From assembly GCA_021229015.1 (NCBI GenBank), contig CM037781.1:66466656-66530655 (forward strand): 64,000 nucleotides of DNA. Reading direction: 5' to 3'. Positions 58,431 through 64,000 of the stretch are shown here, piece after piece. Source of the DNA: Solen grandis. Lineage: Eukaryota; Mollusca; Bivalvia; Adapedonta; Solenidae. Made by a program: the position numbers and the translations under genes. Position 1 is the stretch's first letter; the number at the start of each line of letters is the position of its first letter. The notes beneath the pieces were generated by a model. That model was not told the DNA's origin, ran no database searches, and saw only the letters and a program-made list of their open reading frames with translations.

Positions 58431-61400
58431 AAAATTAATAGGAAAAAATTGTAGGTTTTAGAAATATTAAAATTTTTATAAAAAAATATGTTTTGTTGAA
58501 ATTAGGGTTTTAAAACCGTGGGCTTGCGATAATATCATATAGCGAGGGTCCGAAAATTACAGGTAAAGGGAAAAGCCCCCGATTTCACAGGGGTTTCCCC
58601 CGGGTTTAAAAACCACCGACCTACCTTTAAGAAAGGGTTTGGAAGGTTCCCACATGAAAAAACCCAAAAAGCCCCTTTACCGGGTTTCGAACCCACAGCG
58701 GCAAAGGGGGTGAGAGATTTGAAGTCCACGCCCTTTTTAACCGCTCGGCCAGGGGGGCCTCTTTCTTCCTTGGCGAATTCCCACCTAAATTCTTGGGCCC
58801 CAAAATTTAAACCTTAAATATTTTTAGGGGGGGATTTTCCCCAAATCAGTCTTGTTTCTCTAAAAAAAATTACCCAAATGTTTCATTTCTTATAAATTTA
58901 TTGTTCGTTTTTTAAAGGGTTTAAAAATTTCCCATTTCAGCTTAGTCGTATCTTGAATGGTTCTTTTAAAATAGTAATGGGGGGACTTTTGTATTTTCCT
59001 AGTTTAAAAATTTAAGTATTACAAGCTTTAAGTATTTTGGGTGAAAAATTTCGAGCCTGGTCTAGGAAAAAAAATTTTGGTATCTTTTGGGAAAATTTAG
59101 GGTTTTAAAGGCGTATTTCACAAATGTAACATTTTTTTTTTACTATATAGACAAAAAAAAAAATCAGAACAGCTGAGAAATTTTTCTTAAACTTTCCCAA
59201 TGTTTTATAGAGAATCAAACTAAAAAAAAATTGTATGGGAAAAAAAAAAAGGGGGAAACAAAATTTATGGGTTTAAAAAAAGGGGGGTTCCCCCATTCTA
59301 CTTTTTGAATATTGCTCCGGAAAGTAAAGGTGCTTTGCTCTTTTATGCCTTTTTAAAGGGAAAGGGCCTTACTCAATATTATGGGTTTTGCAAAACCTCT
59401 TTTAAATTTAACTGGACAAAATTTTGGGTTTTTTTGAAAATTTAATGATAATTGCCCCACAAATAAAACAAAAACCCCCTGTGAAATTATGCAAAAAGTA
59501 CAGGTGACAAAAAGGGTACAAAAAAACTTTTGGAAACGGCTAAAATTGACTTTCAAAACCCGCATAAATAACCATTAAAATTGTCAAGTGACGCCATACT
59601 TGAAAATTTAATGTATAAATCAAAAAAAAAAATTTGTGGGGAATTTCTTTTAAACACCTTTTTTTTTTACTAATCCCAAAATTTTTCCCGTCATTTGAAA
59701 AAACAAAGGTTTTAAAGGGTGCCCAAATTTAAAGCGTAAAAACTTTTTAAAAAGGGTTTGGGCTAAGGGACTTTCCTTCGAAAAAAGGACAAAAAAGCGG
59801 TTGATCATATTTATCCAACACAGTTTTTCCTTTTAAAGGGTTTCACAAAACAGGGTTTTGGTCATTGTAACCAAAAATATTATTTTAAAAAAACTTTTTT
59901 AAAAAAATTTTTTCCCCCTTTTGGGATCCTGTAACAATGATTGCTAAAATCAAGTTGAACACCCCTTGTAGGGGACCGGGGGGGAGTTTTCTTATATACT
60001 GTATATAGAGTATTTTTAAAAAATCTTTTCCTCTGAAATCAAATTTTCAGAATTTGATTTTATTTGGCGCTAATGGTAACTTTATGGGCCCCCTTTCCCT
60101 AAAATTTTAATACATGTTGATCCCTTAAAAAAATGGAAAAACTTTCCCATTTCTAAGTTTCTCCCATATATACTTTTCATTATGGAAAAACCCAAAGATC
60201 AGAATTCAATTTCAAAGGCACCCCATTTTTACCTCATTATTCTATTTCCATAATTACTAAAATTTAAATTTTTTTCCTGATAAATGAGGCCCCTAGTTTT
60301 TTTATATTTTCTATAATAAGTTTAAAAAAAAAAATTTACTGTGAAACCGTGGGTTGAATTTAATTAATATCCTGGGCATAAACGGTAAAACCTCATGTTT
60401 TCTTAACCAAAAATTGTACATAGATTAAAAAACCCCCAAATAAATTTGAGCTCTAGGGAGGTTTGGGTTTGTTTGCTGATGTATTTCGTAGGTGTCTGCT
60501 TGGCGCTTTGTATAAGCCCTGGCCCCTCCGGGTTTTGGGATCATGTCACTGTCTACGGTTTTGTTTCTGTCGCGGGGGCAGCACAAAATTGGTCTCATGT
60601 TTGACAACCGGGACATGTATTTTCAAATGACTGAAAAAATTACGGGGTTTTTTGGATGATGGTTTTTGCCCCCTTTTTTGGGGGCGTGAAGTATCGTTCG
60701 GCTGTTCAAAATTTCTTTTTTTTTTTTTAAATGATTTAAGCAGTCTTTAGGATTTTCAAGACAACCCCCCCCCAAAAGTAGTGGTCGTCCGAAAAAGAAT
60801 CAGCTTTTAACTGATAACCCCCTCTTTGCCAAAGAGGTCGAAATTATGTTAAAGAGACCCCCCAGGGCGCGTACGTTACCCTACACCTCGGCCCAAAAAA
60901 TTTAAAAGGAGGCCTGAAGTTTGATAATTTCCAAAACTTTTTAACTTTTTCTTTTTCTGGAACCCTTTAGGGAAGAAGGTTTAAATTTAGGGGTTTTTTT
61001 TTTTTTTTTTTTTTTTTAAATTTCCCAAAATACATTTGTTTTCAAACCCGGGGGTAAAAACTTCCCCAACTCTAAAGAACTTACACCACTTGCAATTTAT
61101 ATAATTTCTTCTTTCACTAAAATTTTTTCGTGTTGGAAGAACATTTACCCGAAGTACGGGTTTTTTAAAAGGTCGGGCTTTCCCTTGGGGGGCAGCAAAA
61201 CACCCCCAAAAAAACACTACCCTTTTGGGTTTTGGTTACCAAGGGTTTGGGAAAAACCGGCGACCGCCCCCGGGTTTTTTGGGGGTCGTGGGCTTGGGGT
61301 CCTCCCACCGCGACACAAAAATCGTTAGAATTTACTGGCCCTTTTTTCGCCTGAGCGCACAAGTGTTGTTCCAGGACTGGTTTGCTCTGTGCCAACATAA

Positions 61401-61610
61401 AGCGACTGGGTTTTGGGGGATCATGTTCCTTTTCCGAAGTGAGGGGGGCACTAAAATTTATTTTCTGTTTGAACCCCATTGTCCTAAAAAGGCTGAAAAA
61501 AAGTAAAAAATCAACCAACCCCAAAAAAAAAAAACAACAAAAAAAATAACAAAACAACAACAACAACAAAAACAAACAACAAAAAAAAAAACAAAAAATA
61601 TTGGCCCAAA
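58430..61610. other. Suspected low-quality consensus with homopolymer smearing
   Basis: Runs of GGG, CCC, AAA and TTT are far denser than elsewhere. A SINE inside it (58520-58763) shows the damage: where other copies have 'ggtacccgggtagaacc' this one has 'ggtttcccccgggtttaaaa', and 'gtggaggaagacccc' becomes 'gtaaagggaaaagccccc'. Changes copy the neighbouring base rather than being random. Open frames in this stretch should not be trusted. Confidence 0.7.
58520..58763 (-). mobile_element. SINE, minus strand, heavily altered
   Basis: Still recognisable by 'gggtttcgaacccacagcgg' and 'aaccgctcggccaggggggc'. Nearly all differences from the other copies are homopolymer-like. Confidence 0.8.
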
Positions 61611-61994
61611 TACTTTATAAGTTCTTCTAAGAGGTTCAAAAGGCTATAAATATGCAAACGGAAATATTTTTTTGGAAGAAACATTCTGAAGTCTTCTTAA
61701 TGTTGACTAAAATTGTATTCTCTCTAACATTTTGTGATCTTTAAACTGTTATTTAAAAACATTTAAACTTTTCTGAAACAATATAATGTAATGCGGTACA
61801 AACTTCTCCAAGGCAACTTTTGACGGGGGGCACTGAATTGTGTTGCTCTGAAGAAGTTTTTTCCCTTTCTGTAGTAGTTAAGTTAAAATCAATGTATGCA
61901 TGTGCACATGTGTATTCTCTCTTTCTGCCCTTCTCTCAGTTTAGCCCTGAATTAAACACTTTCTCCTTTCTACCCTTAATAGGATGTTATTGTT
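61611..61994. other. Ordinary AT-rich sequence after the suspect region
   Basis: No gene or repeat recognised. Confidence 0.3.
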
Positions 61995-61999
61995 GTTGT

Positions 62000-62193
62000 A
62001 TTGGGATTTACCGTCGCTGCGATATTTATTTCAATATATAGCAACGTCCAGCTAATTAACAGATGGAGGAAGACCCAAGTACACAGAGGTACCGGGTAGA
62101 ACCACTGACCTACCCCCAAGCCAACTGGAAGGCTCCTCACATGAAAAATCCGAAGTCTCTCCCGGGATTCGAAACCCACAGTGCCTTATTGGA
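62000..62193 (-). mobile_element. SINE, minus strand, head truncated
   Basis: 'accgtcgctgcgatatttat', 'cgtccagctaattaacagat', 'accactgacctacc', 'gggattcgaaacccacagtg'. Stops before the A box. Confidence 0.85.
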
Positions 62194-62589
62194 TGATAAA
62201 CGGATTTGTGCTCATGCGTATCTAGAGTAGAGAAAAGTACATGTATGTCAGAATACAGTCCATGTGTTTTAATTCATGAACTTGCATTAATTTATAATTG
62301 AGAATTAATGAATAACAGAAGAAACATTCATTTGTAGACATTTCAATATCTTGTACATTTAAGGAGACCTGCCAATTCAGTTTCTCTATGAAAGCCATAA
62401 TACATTCATGAGTACACGCGGTTCTTTAAGTCGGTTGGAGATTGAAGCCTGAAATCTCATGTCCGCAAAGACCCATCTAATTCCTTCCTAAGCGTTCAGT
62501 GATGTTTGTGTTTGCTTTCTCAATAGCAAAGGTATTCATATTTTTTCACATGCATTCCACATATCGATCACCGAAACATTGGTTTTCCC

Positions 62590-63460
62590 TTGTCCTTTTT
62601 AATATCCTCCTTTCTGATTAACTAGACCAAATGTGAACCGCTTTTACCAAACTTTGGTCACAATGTATATGGGCACAATATCTCGGCCATGTTCGATAAC
62701 TAGCCAGATTGTCCAAGACACTCCGGAGTTATGACCCTTATATTGATTAAATATTTCTAATAAACTGTGTCCGCTCTCAAACTCAAACAAATGGGAGCCG
62801 ATCTTTACCATACTTGGTCAAAATGTGTATGGGCAAAATATCTCAACCAAGTTAGATAAACAGCCAAAATGTCCCGAACACTCCAGAGTAATGGCCCTTG
62901 AATTGATGAAAAAGAAACTTAATTAACAGTGTCTGCTCTTTATCTCAAACAAACATGATTGGTCTCTTTCAAACTTGGTCACAGTATGTATGGGCACAAT
63001 ATTTTCGGCCAATTTCGATAACAAGCCCGATTGTCCAAGACAGCCCGGAGTTATGGTACCTGTTCGATAAACAGCCAAAAGAGAGTAATGGCCCTTGAAT
63101 GGATGAACAATTACTTAATTAACAGTATTCGTTCTCTTGCTCTAAAAACAAAACAAAACATGAAACGGTATTGTCCAAACTTGGTCACAATGAGAATGGT
63201 CAGAATATCCCAACAAAGGTCGATAACCAGCCAAAATATCTTGACACTCCAGAATTACGGCCCTTGAATTGACGAAAACTCTCTTAAACTGACAAACGTA
63301 AACCAGTCTTTATCAATTTTTGTCACAATGTGTATTTGCACAATATCTCATTCGAGTTTGAAACCCTGTCAGGACGTCCCAGACATTCCAGAGTTACGAC
63401 CCTTGAATTGATAAAATTGCTAGAACGGCGTATTTTTAAACGTAAACTATCGGGAAAAAA
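62590..63460 (+). repeat. Tandem repeat, about 160-200-bp units, five copies
   Basis: 'ttggtcacaatgtatatggg', 'ccaagacactccggagttat' and 'gacccttgaattgat' recur with drift. Same style as the interiors of families A-E; no terminal structure identified. The 78-residue frame here is not a gene. Confidence 0.65.
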
Positions 63461-63545
63461 ATGCTACAATTAGGGTCTTTTTGAAATAAACCAATATTAG
63501 TAGTCATATTCATCATGTTAAATCATTGGCCGTCCTTTCTTTCAG

Positions 63546-63795
63546 GTCAATTCCGAGGTCGTGCGTATCCATGGTGAAGCCGGACCCGGGTATTCTTCAT
63601 GTCGCCACGAGAAAAAGGCCGATTATATCGTTGTGGGTTCGAGAGGAAAAGGGACGATTCGCCGCACGTTCACCCGGGAAATGTGACGGATTATGTCGTC
63701 CACCACTCTAAAATCCTGTCATAGTGACCAGGCACAAAGACCATCCACCATCATCACGGATTGCACTTGAATATCTTTCACCACAAGAAGTCTGA
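63546..63795 (+). pseudogene. Universal stress protein, C-terminal exon with frameshifts
   Basis: After acceptor 'ctttctttcag' the reading gives VNSEVVRIHGEAGPG, then KKADYIVVGSRGKGTIRRTF, then in another frame NVTDYVVHHSKI, then in a third VIVTRHKDHPPSSRIALEYL and stop at 63793. This is the end of a USP fold: the ATP-loop type G-x2-G and the 'VGSRGxGxIRR' and 'VSDYVxHHA'-type motifs. At least two frame changes are needed, all beside short runs (cccggg, aaaatcc). Family members bind ATP or respond to stress; the role of this one is unknown. It is either a decayed copy or an intact exon with consensus indels. Upstream exons are not seen in the window. Confidence 0.7.
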
Positions 63796-64000
63796 GGACA
63801 TTACAAAGGCATCTTAGAAAACTACTTTCTGCTCTTTATGAGTAGTGTGTATAATAACTATCAAGTTATTTTGTGGGGATTTGCTTTTGGATGAAAAAAA
63901 AATCACGCATACTTGTATTACAAGTGTTTTTACTGACTAAGCTTCATATTTATTCCTCAATAATCATTATGGGGTATTGCTGGCTTGTATATGTTAAAGT
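63796..64000 (+). other. 3' flank of the stress-protein exon
   Basis: AT-rich. No AATAAA in the visible part; the window ends here. Confidence 0.3.

Overview
The window looks like nuclear DNA of a bivalve mollusc, possibly a heterodont clam or dreissenid. It is AT-rich and intron-bearing, has no bacterial-style gene packing, and is dominated by short repeat families. The grounds are the repeat types (tRNA-derived SINEs with a long conserved body, and non-coding elements built from tandem 145-330 bp units behind a 'gtccgtccgtc' head) and the gene types. The species call is inference. Two 100-N scaffold gaps lie at 7008-7107 and 57108-57207.

Four genes can be supported. (1) The 3' half of MED17, a Mediator head-module subunit, lies on + as eight exons at 9136-16712. 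A second copy of its last exon with 3' flank lies 25.8 kb downstream at 42299-42518, inside a roughly 2.5-4 kb segmental duplication. (2) A countin-like secreted gene (saposin-B half plus a second domain) lies on - at 51992-46993, six exons, last exon not found; exon 3 carries a one-base frameshift. (3) A shorter, diverged paralogue of it lies on - at 37093-20835. (4) A universal stress protein C-terminus with several frameshifts lies on + at 63546-63795.

Layout: 1-7007 is a head-to-tail array of one repeat family (F). 7108-8811 is a family A element inside the tail of a family B element. 9136-16712 is MED17, with minisatellites and SINEs in its introns. 17-20 kb holds repeats and a piggyBac-like MITE. 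21-23.3 kb is mostly unique intergenic DNA. 23.3-36.97 kb is almost wholly repeats, including a stack of elements inserted into one another at 24152-29560. 37-40.7 kb is largely unique. 40.76-44.6 kb is the MED17 duplication. 45.5-52 kb is the countin-like gene with an element and a 31-bp minisatellite in its introns. 52-57 kb is mixed. About 58.4-61.6 kb looks like corrupted consensus. The rest is repeats plus the stress-protein exon.

The most striking pattern is that repeat families with unrelated interiors (A, B, C, D, E, F) share one terminal plan: a hairpin at the 5' end starting TTAG or TATA, tandem units inside, then a short inverted copy of the 5' end, often a second hairpin, and a tail CTCTTGTT (TCTAGTT in F). 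Two insertions can be compared with an unoccupied site and show no clear target duplication. This fits non-autonomous rolling-circle elements of the Helentron type. Separately, two minisatellites straddle splice sites: one multiplies a MED17 3' acceptor eight times, the other multiplies a countin-like 5' donor about 36 times.
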